Below are positions 49,264 through 59,031 of a stretch of 64,000 bases of DNA, one piece after another. Numbering within the stretch: the stretch's first letter is position 1; each line of letters begins with the position of its first letter. The position numbers and the translations under genes were made by a program. The stretch comes from Actinomycetota bacterium (GTDB taxonomy: Bacteria > Actinomycetota > Acidimicrobiia > Acidimicrobiales > JAJPHD01). The stretch covers positions 198,227 to 262,226 of the forward strand of contig JAJPHD010000001.1 of NCBI GenBank assembly GCA_021325455.1. Reading direction: 5' to 3'. The notes below the pieces were generated by a model. It was given only the letters and a program-made list of their open reading frames with translations. It did no database searches and had not been told where the DNA came from.

Positions 49264-49755
49264 ATGTCAAACGGCAACACCATCACCCTGGTCGGCAACC
49301 TGACCCGGGACCCCGAGCTGCGCTTCACCCCCGCCGGACAGGCCACGACCACCTTCGGGCTGGCCGTCAACCGCCGCTGGCAGAACCGCCAGACCCAGGA
49401 GTGGGAGGAGACCACCTCCTTCTTCGATGTGGTCTGCTGGCAGTCCTTGGCCGAGAACGTGTCCGAGAGCCTCCGCAAGGGGACTCGGGTCGTGGTCACC
49501 GGTCGCTTGGAGCAGCGCAGCTGGGAGAACAGCGAGCACGAGCGACGGTCCAAGATAGAGGTGGTGGCCGACGAGGTGGGGCCCAGCCTGCGCTGGGCCA
49601 CTGCCTTGGTAAAGAAGAACGACCGCCGGGGCGCAGGTGACCCGGGCGGCCCGGCCGGCATGGATGCCGGCTCGGGAGTTGAAAGCGTGGGCCCGAGCCC
49701 CGTGGGGGCCCCGAGTGCCGGGGGCGCCTACGGCTTCGACGAGGAGCCCTTCTAG
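49264..49755 (+). CDS. ssb: Single-stranded DNA-binding protein
   Basis: OB-fold protein of 163 residues. GNLTRDPELRFTPAG, FFDVVCWQSLAENVSESLRKGTRV and the acidic C-terminal DEEPF that recruits repair and replication partners are present. The middle is Gly/Pro-rich and disordered as usual. Located between rpsF and rpsR. Confidence 0.96.
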   Translation: MSNGNTITLVGNLTRDPELRFTPAGQATTTFGLAVNRRWQNRQTQEWEETTSFFDVVCWQSLAENVSESLRKGTRVVVTGRLEQRSWENSEHERRSKIEVVADEVGPSLRWATALVKKNDRRGAGDPGGPAGMDAGSGVESVGPSPVGAPSAGGAYGFDEEPF

Positions 49756-50169
49756 GTGGCCCGCAGCAACGACCGCGACCGCGGGCGGCGTTCTCCGAGG
49801 GACACCGCCCGCCGCGGCAAGAAGAAGGTCTGCGTCTTCTGTGCCGACCGCGTCGAGTGGGTGGACTACAAGGACGTGACCCTCCTGCGCAAGTTCATGA
49901 GCGACCGGGGCAAGATCAGGGCCAGGCGGGTCAGCGGCAACTGCGCCCAGCACCAGCGAGCCGTAGCCGTGGCCATCAAGACGGCACGTGAGCTGGCCCT
50001 CTTGCCCTACACCCAGCGCACGGTGAGCGACCGGGGACGCTCCCGGGGACGTCTCGGCCCCCTTGCTGTCGAGACGGGCGGGCCCCTGCCTGATCCCGAG
50101 GAGGCCGAGGCCCTGGTGGGTGCCGGGCCGCCGGCGGGGGACCTGGTCGACGACGAGGAGGACCTGTGA
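49756..50169 (+). CDS. rpsR: 30S ribosomal protein S18, extended
   Basis: S18 core of about 80 residues ([22 protein letters not shown], then [16 protein letters not shown]) with Cys and His residues typical of the zinc-binding form. After [12 protein letters not shown] the protein continues for about 50 residues as an acidic Gly/Pro-rich tail, ending DLVDDEEDL, so it is 137 residues against the usual 75-90. GTG start directly at the ssb stop. Confidence 0.95.
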   Translation: MARSNDRDRGRRSPRDTARRGKKKVCVFCADRVEWVDYKDVTLLRKFMSDRGKIRARRVSGNCAQHQRAVAVAIKTARELALLPYTQRTVSDRGRSRGRLGPLAVETGGPLPDPEEAEALVGAGPPAGDLVDDEEDL

Positions 50170-50615
50170 GGGTCCTGCTGAGGTCGGACACGGCCGGGCT
50201 CGGCAAGCGGGGCGACATCGTCGAGGTGGCCGACGGGTACGCCCGCAACTACCTGGTCCCGACGGGGCGGGCCATGAGGGCCACCGAGGGGATGGTGAGC
50301 CAGGCCGGTGCCATGCGCCGAGCCAGGGACCAGCGTGACGCCAGGGCCCGGGAGGCGGCCGAGGCCATCGCCCGCCAGTTGGTGCCGGCCGTGATCCGTG
50401 TCCAGGCCCGAGCCGGTTCAGGGGGCAGGCTGTTCGGCTCGGTGACCGCCGCCGACGTGAGCCAGGCCGTGGCCGAGCAGATGGGGATCGAGCTGGACCG
50501 GCGCCGGCTGTCCATCGAGGAGCCCATCCGCACGGTGGGGACCCACGAGATACCGGTCAAGCTCCATGCCGAGGTGGAGTTCAGGGTGACGGTGGAGGTG
50601 GTGGCCGCCGGCTGA
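50166..50615 (+). CDS. rplI: 50S ribosomal protein L9
   Basis: 149-residue ribosomal protein with the N-terminal globular domain ([30 protein letters not shown]), a long helix, and the C-terminal rRNA domain ending [11 protein letters not shown]. Overlaps the rpsR stop by 4 bases. Confidence 0.97.
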   Translation: MRVLLRSDTAGLGKRGDIVEVADGYARNYLVPTGRAMRATEGMVSQAGAMRRARDQRDARAREAAEAIARQLVPAVIRVQARAGSGGRLFGSVTAADVSQAVAEQMGIELDRRRLSIEEPIRTVGTHEIPVKLHAEVEFRVTVEVVAAG

Positions 50616-50683
50616 CCCGGGGCCGGGCGTGACACCCTCGCCCTAGGATGCGAACTGATGTTCGTCACCGGTCGCCAGGCGGG

Positions 50684-50692
50684 TTATCCACG
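50684..50692 (+). promoter_or_regulatory. DnaA-box-like TTATCCACG before dnaB
   Basis: One mismatch from the classical box TTATCCACA, in the 147-base gap between rplI and dnaB. GATCCACAT follows 19 bases later. May couple dnaB transcription to DnaA. Confidence 0.35.
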
Positions 50693-50762
50693 GGAAATCC
50701 CCGGAAGATCCACATGTAGCCCACTGGAGGCCCACAGGCTGGACAGGGCAAGGTGAGGCGCC

Positions 50763-52154
50763 ATGGTCCAGCCCCTCCATTCCTCCCGCCCCGCCCGGGT
50801 GCAGAGCCTGCCTACCGGTCCCGGCCGGGGCGGGGGAGGCAACCGGACCATCCCCCACGACCTCGACGCCGAGGAGTCGCTCCTCGGGGCCATGCTGCTC
50901 TCGCGCGAGGCCATAGCCGAGGGGGTGAGGACCTGCACGGCGGCCGACTTCTACAAGCCCGCCCACGGGCACATCTTCGATGCCATCGTCTCCCTCTATG
51001 GCCAAGGGGAGCCGGCCGACCCGGTGACGGTGGCGGACGAGCTACGCCGGGCCGGGCTGCTCGAGGCCATAGGCGGCGCCAGCGTGCTCATCTCGCTGCA
51101 GAGCAACACGCCGGCCATCTCCAACGCCGCCCGCTATGCCCGCATCGTCGAGGAGCACGCCCTCCTCCGCCGCCTCATCGGGGTGGCAGCCGAGATCGCC
51201 GAGCTCGGGTACTCGGTCCCCGACGATGTGACCGCCGCCGTGGACCAGGCCGAGTCGATGGTCTTCGAGGTGGCCCAGCGGCGCGGGGTGGACAGCCTCA
51301 TGCCCCTCCGCCAGCTGCTCAACGACGCCCTGGACAACCTGGAGAGCCTCTACGAGCGGGGGGAGGCCATCACCGGCCTGCCCACCGGCTACCAGGAGCT
51401 GGACGAGCACCTGGCCGGGCTCCAGCCCTCCAACCTGGTGATCGTGGGGGCCCGGCCCGGGGCGGGCAAGACGAGCTTCGCCCTGGGGCTCGCCGCTCAT
51501 GCCGCCATGGTCCGACGCCTGCCTGTCCTCGTCTTCTCCTTGGAGATGAGCCATCTGGAGATCACCCAGCGGCTCCTGTGCGGGGAGGCCCGCGTCGACT
51601 CCTCCCGCATGCGCACGGGCAGGCTCCAGGAGCGGGACTGGGCCCAGATCCAGCACGCCCTGGGCCGGCTGGGCGAGGCCCCGCTGTACATCGATGACAG
51701 CGCCAACACCACGGTGATGGACATCAGGGCCAAGGCCCGCCGGCTCAAGAGCAAGGAGGGCCTGGCCCTGGTCGTGGTGGACTACCTGCAGCTCATGACG
51801 GGGAGGCAGACGGCCGAGAACCGCCAGGTGGAGGTGTCGGAGATCAGCCGGGGGCTGAAGATCCTGGCCAGGGAGCTGGACATCCCCGTGGTGGCCCTCT
51901 CCCAGCTCTCCCGCAACCTGGAGATGCGCGCCGACAAGCGCCCCGTCCTGGCCGACCTGAGGGAGAGCGGGTCCCTCGAGCAGGACGCCGACGTCGTGCT
52001 GTTCATCTACCGGGACGAGCTCTACAACCCCGACTCACCTGATCGGGGCCAGGCTGAGGTCATCGTGTCCAAGCACCGCAACGGTCCCACCGGGGTGTGC
52101 CGCCTCGCCTTCTTGGAGAACTACGCCCGCTTCGCCAACATGGCCCGCGTCTGA
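50763..52154 (+). CDS. dnaB: Replicative DNA helicase DnaB
   Basis: Hexameric 5'-3' helicase, 463 residues. The N-terminal domain opens NRTIPHDLDAEESLLGAMLLS; the RecA-like domain has Walker A GARPGAGKTS (about 230-239), LEMSHLEITQRLL, VVVDYLQLM and LSQLSRNLEMRADKRP. No intein interrupts these motifs. Likely starts at ATG; the DciA-like DUF721 gene at 22.9 kb is the probable loader. Confidence 0.97.
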   Translation: MVQPLHSSRPARVQSLPTGPGRGGGGNRTIPHDLDAEESLLGAMLLSREAIAEGVRTCTAADFYKPAHGHIFDAIVSLYGQGEPADPVTVADELRRAGLLEAIGGASVLISLQSNTPAISNAARYARIVEEHALLRRLIGVAAEIAELGYSVPDDVTAAVDQAESMVFEVAQRRGVDSLMPLRQLLNDALDNLESLYERGEAITGLPTGYQELDEHLAGLQPSNLVIVGARPGAGKTSFALGLAAHAAMVRRLPVLVFSLEMSHLEITQRLLCGEARVDSSRMRTGRLQERDWAQIQHALGRLGEAPLYIDDSANTTVMDIRAKARRLKSKEGLALVVVDYLQLMTGRQTAENRQVEVSEISRGLKILARELDIPVVALSQLSRNLEMRADKRPVLADLRESGSLEQDADVVLFIYRDELYNPDSPDRGQAEVIVSKHRNGPTGVCRLAFLENYARFANMARV

Positions 52155-52286
52155 CGGGGAGCGGTCCCGGCTCCCGCGGGCGCCGGGGGCCGATGAGGAC
52201 TACCGTCGCGCCGTGGCTGGCGCGGAAGGCGACTGGTCGGGTGTGGGGGACCGGCACCGGTCCCGCCCCATCCCCGGGGGCTGGCC

Positions 52287-53525
52287 ATGAGCGGCCCCGT
52301 CTCGGTTCTCGCCATCGTCCTGGCCGGCGGGGAGGGCAAGCGCCTGGCGCCACTGACCGCCGACCGGGCCAAGCCCGCCGTCCCCTTCGGGGGTAACTAC
52401 CGCCTGGTCGACTTCGTGCTCTCCAACCTGGTCAACGCCGGCTTCCTCCACATCGTGGTCCTGACCCAGTACAAGAGCCACAGCCTGGACCGCCACATAA
52501 GCCAGGCCTGGCGGCTGTCACCGGTGCTGGGCAACTACGTGGCCCCCGTGCCCGCCCAGATGCGCCGGGGGCCCCGCTGGTACCTGGGTTCGGCAGACGC
52601 CATCTACCAGAACTTCAACCTCCTGCACGACGAGCAGCCCGAGCACGTGCTGGTGTTCGGTGCCGACCACATCTACCGCATGGACCCGGCCCAGATGCTG
52701 GCCGAGCACGAGGCCAGTGGGGCCGAGGTGACGGTGGCGGGCATCCGGGTACCGAGGAGGGAGGCCCGCGCCTTCGGCATCATCGATGCCGGCCCTGACG
52801 GCAGCATCCGTGGCTTCCTCGAGAAGCCGGCCGACCCCCCGGGCCTGCCCGACGACCCGGGGGCCTCGCTGGCCTCCATGGGCAACTACATATTCCGGAC
52901 CTCGGCCCTGGTGGAGGCGGTGTCGGCGGACGCCGTCTGTGAGCGCAGCGGCCACGACGTGGGACGGGACATCATCCCCCGCCTGGTGGCCGGCGGAGGG
53001 GCCCGCCTGTACGACTTCGCCACCAACCAGGTCCCCGGTGCCACCGAGAGGGACCGGGCCTACTGGCGGGACGTCGGCACCCTGGACTCCTACTACGACG
53101 CCCACATGGACCTGATCTCGGTCCACCCCGTCTTCAACCTCTACAACAGCAGGTGGCCCATCTACTCGTGGCGCCCACCCCTGCCCCCGGCCAAGTTCGT
53201 GTTCGACGAGCCGGGCCGCCGGGGCCACGCGGTGGACTCCATGGTCAGCGCCGGCGTGATCGTGTCGGGGGGGACGGTGCGCCGCTCGGTGCTGTCGCCG
53301 GGGGTCGTGGTGCACACCGGTGCCGTCGTGGAGGACTCCGTTCTCCTCGATGGGGTCGAGGTCGGCAGGGGGGCAGTGGTGCGCCGGGCCATACTGGACA
53401 AGCAGGTACGGGTCCCGCCCGGCGCCAAGGTGGGCGTGGACGCTGAGGCCGACCGGGCTCGCTTCACCGTGTCGCCAGGAGGCGTCGTGGTGCTGGGCAA
53501 GGCCCAGGTGGTGCCCCTTCCGTGA
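52287..53525 (+). CDS. glgC: Glucose-1-phosphate adenylyltransferase
   Basis: Makes ADP-glucose for glycogen. Nucleotide site [13 protein letters not shown] (about 12-24), [10 protein letters not shown], then GSADAIYQN and EKPADP; a left-handed beta-helix C-terminal domain follows. 412 residues. ATG start. The stop overlaps the start of the next gene by 4 bases, coupling it to glgM. Confidence 0.97.
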   Translation: MSGPVSVLAIVLAGGEGKRLAPLTADRAKPAVPFGGNYRLVDFVLSNLVNAGFLHIVVLTQYKSHSLDRHISQAWRLSPVLGNYVAPVPAQMRRGPRWYLGSADAIYQNFNLLHDEQPEHVLVFGADHIYRMDPAQMLAEHEASGAEVTVAGIRVPRREARAFGIIDAGPDGSIRGFLEKPADPPGLPDDPGASLASMGNYIFRTSALVEAVSADAVCERSGHDVGRDIIPRLVAGGGARLYDFATNQVPGATERDRAYWRDVGTLDSYYDAHMDLISVHPVFNLYNSRWPIYSWRPPLPPAKFVFDEPGRRGHAVDSMVSAGVIVSGGTVRRSVLSPGVVVHTGAVVEDSVLLDGVEVGRGAVVRRAILDKQVRVPPGAKVGVDAEADRARFTVSPGGVVVLGKAQVVPLP

Positions 53526-54817
53526 CCGGTGGGCACGCTGGCGGCTCCCCTCCTCCCCGGGTCGCCCCCTCGCCGGCCACCCCTGCCCGGCTGCGGGCCG
53601 CCCTCCTCACCCGGGAGTTCCCCCCCGAGGTGTACGGGGGTGCGGGGGTGCACGTGGCCGAGCTGGCGTCGGCCCTCGAGGCCCTGGGCTCGGTGGCGGT
53701 GGAGGTGCACTGCTTCGGAGGGCCGCGGTCCTCGCCCCTGGTCGTGGGCACCTACCGGCCCTGGGAGGCGCTCGGGGGCAAGGAGCCCGAGGCCGCCGCC
53801 CTCCGGGTGATGTCGGTGGACCTGGCCATGGCGGCCGGGGTGGCCGGCTCGAGGGGCGTCGGCGGGGAGGACGGGCCGGGAGGGGGGCCGCCCGCCGTGT
53901 GCCACAGCCATACCTGGTATGCGAACCTGGCCGGCCACCTGGCCAAGGTGGTGTGGGATGTGCCGCACGTGGCCACCACCCACAGCCTCGAGCCCCGCCG
54001 GCCGTGGAAGGCGGAGCAGCTCGGGGGGGGCTACGCCCTCTCCAGCTGGTGCGAGAGGATCGGGCTCGAGGGGGCGGATGCCGTGGTGGCGGTGTCGGCG
54101 GCCATGAGGGACGACATCTTGGCCTGCTACCCGGGGATCGACCCGGCCCGGGTCGAGGTCATCCCCAACGGGATCGATCCCGACCGTTGGGCGCCCGACT
54201 GGGGGACGGGCGCCCTCGCCCGCCACGGGCTGGACCCCGGGGACAACCTGGTGGTGTTCGTGGGCCGGGTCACCAGGCAAAAGGGCCTCTCCCACCTCCT
54301 TGCCGCCGCCCCCCATCTCGACCGGCGCGCCCACCTGGTCTGCTGCGCCGGGGCGGCAGACACCGAGGAGCTGGCGGAGGAGACCCGGTGCTTGGTGGAC
54401 GCCGCCCGCCGGGAGGGCGCCCGCCTCACCTGGATCGAGGGGCAGCTTCCTCACGAGGAGGTGGTGCAGCTCCTCACCCACGCCCGGGTCTTCGTGTGCC
54501 CCTCGGTGTACGAGCCCTTCGGGCTGGTCAACCTGGAGGCCATGGCCTGCGGGACGGCAGTGGTGGCGACGGCGGTCGGGGGCATACCCGAGATCGTGGT
54601 GGATGGGGAGACCGGCTTCCTGGTGCCGCCGGGGGGAGGGGGAGACCGGCTGGCCCGGGGCCTGGCGGCTCGGGTCAACGACCTGGTGGCCGATCCGGAC
54701 CTGGCCCGGCGCATGGGAGAGGCGGGCAGGAAGAGAGCGGTGGAGCACTTCGGGTGGTCAGCGGTGGCCGAACGGACGGCGGCGCTCTACCGCCGGCTGG
54801 CGAGACCCGCCCTGTAG
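53522..54817 (+). CDS. glgM: Glycogen synthase / maltose-1-phosphate synthase (GT4)
   Basis: Actinobacterial GT4-type glycosyltransferase using ADP-glucose, 431 residues. [21 protein letters not shown] is the N-terminal signature. [14 protein letters not shown] [14 protein letters not shown] and [27 protein letters not shown] form the donor site. In mycobacteria the equivalent (GlgM, Rv1212c, beside glgC) makes alpha-maltose-1-phosphate for GlgE; whether this one does so, or elongates glycogen, cannot be told here. GTG start. Confidence 0.92.
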   Translation: MTGGHAGGSPPPRVAPSPATPARLRAALLTREFPPEVYGGAGVHVAELASALEALGSVAVEVHCFGGPRSSPLVVGTYRPWEALGGKEPEAAALRVMSVDLAMAAGVAGSRGVGGEDGPGGGPPAVCHSHTWYANLAGHLAKVVWDVPHVATTHSLEPRRPWKAEQLGGGYALSSWCERIGLEGADAVVAVSAAMRDDILACYPGIDPARVEVIPNGIDPDRWAPDWGTGALARHGLDPGDNLVVFVGRVTRQKGLSHLLAAAPHLDRRAHLVCCAGAADTEELAEETRCLVDAARREGARLTWIEGQLPHEEVVQLLTHARVFVCPSVYEPFGLVNLEAMACGTAVVATAVGGIPEIVVDGETGFLVPPGGGGDRLARGLAARVNDLVADPDLARRMGEAGRKRAVEHFGWSAVAERTAALYRRLARPAL

Positions 54818-54872
54818 CCTGGGGGGCGAGCGTCCCTCACCTGAGCACTGTCCCAGCCCACTCTCGCCTGCC

Positions 54873-55706
54873 GTGAAGATCAGCCTGCCCCAGCTCATGG
54901 CGAGCGTCCTGGCCTCGGTGTCGGCGGCCGTCATCGCATCCTTCTTCGGGGTGGCCGGGACGCTGGTGGGCACGGCCCTCGGCAGCGTGGTGGTGACCGT
55001 GGGGGGAGCCATCTTCCTCCACTCGATCAACAAGACCCACAGCTGGGTGAAGGAGAGGCTGCCCCGCGACCCCTCTCCGGCCGAGAGGGGGAGGACCGGG
55101 GTGGCGGCCGAGCACGTCGAGGCCCGGGTGGTCGACCCTCCGCCGGTGCCGGCCGGGCTGGCGAGCGCTCCGGGCGGTTCCGGCCCGGCCCGCTGCCCCT
55201 CCGCTGGGGAAGGAGCCACCAGCGGGGGCACGGCCGCGGCGTCGGGCCGCACGGTCGTGGCTCGCTCGGGCCCGGTGGCGGCTCCGCTCGGCTGGGGGCC
55301 GCAGGCGCCGGGGCGGGCGGCCTCTGGCGGCCGCCGGGGCCGGCGCCCCCCCTCCCGGCCGGCGAGGCGGCTGGCCTGGCCGCGACTGGCGGTGATGACG
55401 GTGGTGGTCTTCCTCCTGGCCGTGGGGCTGGTGACGGCCATCGAGGTGGGGGCGCGGGCCCCCCTTTCGCAGCTCGTCCAGGGACAGACGATCTCCCGCT
55501 TCGAGACCACCGTGGGCAGCCTCTTCGGCGGGGACCAGCCGGTCCCCGGGTCGGGCTCGGAGCCGGGGAACGGTTCCAACAGCCAGCCGTCGTCGGGGGG
55601 CCAGCCCTCTTCCCCCACCACTACCGCCCCGGCCTCGCCCACCACGACCTCGACCACGGCTCCGGCCTCGCCGACCACCACTGCCCCAAGAGGAGCCACC
55701 AAGTAG
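54873..55706 (+). CDS. Two-helix membrane protein, disordered
   Basis: 277-residue protein. An N-terminal membrane segment (about 8-45) contains the repeated GTLVGTALGSVVVTVGGAI; a long Gly/Pro/Ala loop leads to a second helix (about 170-195), then a Ser/Thr/Pro-rich outer tail (about 225-275), probably O-glycosylated. No domain recognised. The Thr/Pro tail resembles that of PknB here. GTG start. Faces the ABC exporter genes tail to tail. Confidence 0.7.
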   Translation: MKISLPQLMASVLASVSAAVIASFFGVAGTLVGTALGSVVVTVGGAIFLHSINKTHSWVKERLPRDPSPAERGRTGVAAEHVEARVVDPPPVPAGLASAPGGSGPARCPSAGEGATSGGTAAASGRTVVARSGPVAAPLGWGPQAPGRAASGGRRGRRPPSRPARRLAWPRLAVMTVVVFLLAVGLVTAIEVGARAPLSQLVQGQTISRFETTVGSLFGGDQPVPGSGSEPGNGSNSQPSSGGQPSSPTTTAPASPTTTSTTAPASPTTTAPRGATK

Positions 55707-55727
55707 GCGGGCCCCGGCCGGGCGCCC

Positions 55728-56570
55728 CTAGCGCAGCAGAAGGTGCCCCAGCCGGCGGGAGGTGACGGCGAGGCCCGCCACCCCCATGACGGCCAGGTAG
55801 AGGACGTGGACGAGGGCGCCCGGGCCCACGGCGCCCGTGTCGAGGGCCCGCACCAGGGCCACGCCGTGATAGAGGGGGGTGAGCTGCACGATGACCTGCA
55901 GGGCAGGCGGGTAGGTGGTGAGGGGGTAGAAGGTGGCCGAGAAGAGGAACAGGGGAAGCACGGCCAGCTGAACGAAGTCGAAGTCCTGCCAGCTGCGCAT
56001 GTAGGAGGTGGCGGCCATGCCCACGGCGGCGAAGGCGAAGCCGATGAGCACGGCCACCGGTAGCACGAGCAGGGCCCAGACCGACCCCACCAGCCCCAGG
56101 ACGGCCATGACGAGGAGGAAGACGGCCGAGTAGATGGTGCCCCGGATGAGGGCCCAGGAGATCTCGCCCAGGGCCACATCGGTCACCCCCACCGGGGTGG
56201 CCAGGACGGCATCGTAGATCTTGGCGAACTTGAGCTTGTGGAAGATGTTGAAGGTGGCGTCGTAGATGGCCCCGTTCATGGCCGAGGAGGCCAGCAGGGC
56301 GGGTGCCACGAACGCCGTGTAGCTGATGACCTGGCCGCCGGGCCCGGTCACGGTGCCGACCAGCTTGCCTATCCCGACCCCGATGGAGAGCAGGTAGAAG
56401 AGGGGCTCGAAGAAGCCCGAGGCGATCACGATCCAGGTCCGGCGGTAGACGAGCAGGTTGCGCTCCACCAGCCGCCCGGCCCGCCTCCCTCCCAGGAGAG
56501 CCGGTGGCAGGACCCGGGCCACCAGGGTGCCCCGGGGGGGCCGGGTGGTGACCTGTGGAGCGGTGCTCAC
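55728..56570 (-). CDS. ABC-2 type transporter permease
   Basis: 280-residue permease with six predicted helices. RNLLVYRRTWIVIASGFFEPLFYLLS and FNIFHKLKFAKIYDAVLATPV belong to the ABC-2/DrrB pattern. It starts at GTG overlapping the previous permease gene and is the third gene of the exporter. Likely exports a lipid, polysaccharide or drug; substrate unknown. Confidence 0.85.
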   Translation of the reverse strand: MSTAPQVTTRPPRGTLVARVLPPALLGGRRAGRLVERNLLVYRRTWIVIASGFFEPLFYLLSIGVGIGKLVGTVTGPGGQVISYTAFVAPALLASSAMNGAIYDATFNIFHKLKFAKIYDAVLATPVGVTDVALGEISWALIRGTIYSAVFLLVMAVLGLVGSVWALLVLPVAVLIGFAFAAVGMAATSYMRSWQDFDFVQLAVLPLFLFSATFYPLTTYPPALQVIVQLTPLYHGVALVRALDTGAVGPGALVHVLYLAVMGVAGLAVTSRRLGHLLLR

Positions 56571-57343
56571 CGGGCCAGCCTGTGGTGGAAGGCCCGACGG
56601 GCCAGCACCGTCCCGGCCGCCGCCCACGCTCCGAGGTAGGCCACATGCCCGAGGGCCGGGCCGGCGGTGGCGGTGCCCAGGTCCAGGGCTCGGCACAGGG
56701 CGACCCCGTGCCAGAGAGGGGTGACCCAAGCCACGGGCCGGAGGGGGGCAGGGAGCTGGCCGATGGGGAAGAAGGTGCCCGAGAAGAGGAACATGGGAAT
56801 GATCCCGAAGCGGAAGAGGGCGCTGAACCCGGCATCGTTCTCCCGGGTGGCGGCGAAGGCGGTGATGGGCGCGGCAAAGGCCATACCGGTGAGAGCGGCG
56901 GCGGGCAGGGCGGCGAGCGCCCACGGTGAGGGGGTGGTGCCGAAGGCAGCCATGACGCCAAGGAAGATGGCCGACACCAGGAGGAGGCGGAGCGCCATCC
57001 AGGCCAGGTGCCCAGCCAGGACATCCACCACCCGGAGCGGCGTGGCCAGCATGGCGTGGTAGGTGCGGACCCACTTGATGGCCCCCATTACCGGCCAGGT
57101 GGCCTCGGTGGCGGCGGTCTGCATGGCCGTAGCGGCCAGCAGCCCGGGGGCCAGGAAGGCGAGGTAGCCACCGCCGGCGAGGGACGCCCCGTGACCGCTG
57201 CGGTCGACCAGGCTCCCGAGCCCGAGGCCCATGGCCGCCATGTACAGCACCGGGCTGAGGAAGCTGGAGGCGATGGTGCCTCGCCACGTGCGGCGGTACT
57301 GGTAGGCCCAGTACTCGAGGGAGCGCAGGGCGGCGCTGGCCAT
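56567..57343 (-). CDS. ABC-2 type transporter permease
   Basis: 258-residue paralogue of the following permease: SLEYWAYQYRRTWRGTIASSFLSPVLYM and AIKWVRTYHAMLATPLRVVDVL align with it. Six helices. A heterodimer of the two permeases with the ATPase is the likely exporter. ATG start, 8 bases after the ATPase gene. Confidence 0.88.
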   Translation of the reverse strand: MASAALRSLEYWAYQYRRTWRGTIASSFLSPVLYMAAMGLGLGSLVDRSGHGASLAGGGYLAFLAPGLLAATAMQTAATEATWPVMGAIKWVRTYHAMLATPLRVVDVLAGHLAWMALRLLLVSAIFLGVMAAFGTTPSPWALAALPAAALTGMAFAAPITAFAATRENDAGFSALFRFGIIPMFLFSGTFFPIGQLPAPLRPVAWVTPLWHGVALCRALDLGTATAGPALGHVAYLGAWAAAGTVLARRAFHHRLAR

Positions 57344-57351
57344 CGAGGCCC

Positions 57352-58290
57352 CTAGTCGACCAGGCGGCGGCCGGTCAGGCGCAGGAACACGTCCTCGAGC
57401 GTGGAGCGGCGCACCAGGGCGCTGTCGGGGCGGAGCCCTCGGCGGTGGGTCCCGGCCAGAGCCTCGTCCCCGTCCTCGACGTAAAGCAGCAGGCGGTCGG
57501 GCAGCACCTCGATGCGCTCGGCCAGCCCGCCCAGCTTGGCGGCCAGGGCCTCGTGCTCGCCCGGCCCGAAGCGCAGCTCGAGGACCTCCTTCGTGGACCA
57601 TTGCTCGATGAGCTGGCGGGGGGTGCCCTCGGCCGCTATCCGGCCCTTGTCCATGACCACCAGACGGTCGCAGAGCTGCTCGGCCTCGTCCATGTAGTGG
57701 GTGGTGAGGACCAGGGTCACGCCTTGCTGCTTGAGCCGCCAGAGACGGTCCCAGAGCAGGTGGCGGGCCTGGGGGTCCAGACCGGTGGTGGGCTCGTCCA
57801 GCAGGAGCAGCTCGGGCTCGTTTATGAGGGCCCGGGCAATGGTGAGGCGCCGCTTCATGCCGCCCGACAGGGGCTCCACCTTGTCGTCGGCCCGCTCCGT
57901 CAGCTGGGCGAAGGCCAGCAGCTGGTCGGCCCGCTCCCTGATCACCTTCCGGGGCAGGTCGAAGTAGCGGCCATAGATGTAGAGGTTCTCCCGCACCGTG
58001 AGCTCCAGGTCCAAGGTGTCGTCCTGGGGCACCAGTCCCAGGCGGCTCCTGATGCGGACCCCGTCTCGGGCCGGGTCGAGGCCCAGGATCCTGAGGGAGC
58101 CGCCGCTCAAAGGCGACAGGCAGGCCACCATGCGCATGGCGGAGCTCTTCCCAGCCCCGTTGGGCCCGAGGAAGCCGAACGCCTCCCCCCTCCCCACCTC
58201 GAAGTCGATGCCGTCCACGGCCACCAGGTCGCCGAACCGCTTGCAGAGCCCCCTGGCCCAGATCAGCGGCTCGGCAGGGTCCGATGGCAC
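57352..58290 (-). CDS. ABC transporter ATP-binding protein
   Basis: 312-residue ATPase: Walker A GPNGAGKSS (about 38-46), signature LSGGMKRRL (about 143), Walker B LLLLDEPTTGLD (about 163), then HYMDEAEQLCDR. The extra C-terminal domain is of the DrrA type. First gene of the exporter with the two ABC-2 permeases. Confidence 0.95.
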   Translation of the reverse strand: MPSDPAEPLIWARGLCKRFGDLVAVDGIDFEVGRGEAFGFLGPNGAGKSSAMRMVACLSPLSGGSLRILGLDPARDGVRIRSRLGLVPQDDTLDLELTVRENLYIYGRYFDLPRKVIRERADQLLAFAQLTERADDKVEPLSGGMKRRLTIARALINEPELLLLDEPTTGLDPQARHLLWDRLWRLKQQGVTLVLTTHYMDEAEQLCDRLVVMDKGRIAAEGTPRQLIEQWSTKEVLELRFGPGEHEALAAKLGGLAERIEVLPDRLLLYVEDGDEALAGTHRRGLRPDSALVRRSTLEDVFLRLTGRRLVD

Positions 58291-58432
58291 AGGTAGCAGA
58301 GGCTATCCAGATGGTAAGGCGGGATCTCCCCATTTTGGCGGAGGAGGGGCCTGTCCCGGCCCCGCGCGCTGGTCCCGGCCCCGGCGTCGTGACGACCGGG
58401 ACGGGATGGTGGCCGGCAGGGCAGGACGGGGC

Positions 58433-59031
58433 TCAGCGGGCGAAGCGCTCCAGGTCCTGGACCATGCCCAGGAGCTCCTCGGCCCAGGGGCCACCGGGGC
58501 GCTCGGCGAAGATGTGCGCCAGTGAGCGGTAGTACCAGAGCTGGTCTGCGGGAGGTGCGCTGAAGCGCCTCCAGACGGTGGCCCCCTCCGTGCGCAGGTC
58601 GAGGAGCTCGCTCGCAGGTTGTGGAGCTTGTTGGCCAGCGACACCCGGAGCACGCCGGGATCGAGGCCAGGCTGGCCGAGGTGGGCGATGTAGGCCTCCT
58701 TGCGCTCCCGCCAGGGGGGCTTGGGCTGCTGGTCGGTGTCGGAGCAGGCGGCGACGATGGCGGCCACCCGCTCGCCGAACCTCTCCCGGATACGGATGAG
58801 GGTGGGCTGGCCGCCCTGGTCCTCGACCGCATCGTGGAGCAGGCTGGCGATGGCCTCGTCCTCGTCCCCGCCCTGCTCGAGCACCAGGGCGGCCACGGCG
58901 AGAAGGTGGGCCAGGTAGGGGACATTGGTGCCCTTGCGAACCTGGGCGCGGTGCAGATCGGCGGCCAGGCCCACGGCCTCGTCGAAGCGGGGGCTGAGTG
59001 GCCCGCACCCGACGAGCGGCCGGTCGGTCAT
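58433..59031 (-). pseudogene. HD-domain hydrolase (RelA/MESH1-like), frameshifted
   Basis: HD-family hydrolase like the small ppGpp hydrolases. Start: DEAVGLAADLHRAQVRKGTNVPYLAHLLAV, with the HD pair in LLHDAVED (about 65) and ERFGERVAAIVAACSDTD. The first frame is lost after ANKLHNLRA near 58605-58615; the next frame carries on with the expected ELLDLRTEG...VWRRF, LWYYRSLAHIF and ends at LERFAR. A single missing base in a GC stretch would restore it to about 198 residues. Either an assembly indel or recent decay. The start overlaps the ADP-ribosylglycohydrolase gene stop (ATGA). Confidence 0.65.

Noticed and set aside
50763..52154. Intein in dnaB or gyrase genes
   Set aside because: Motifs around Walker A and TOPRIM regions are uninterrupted.
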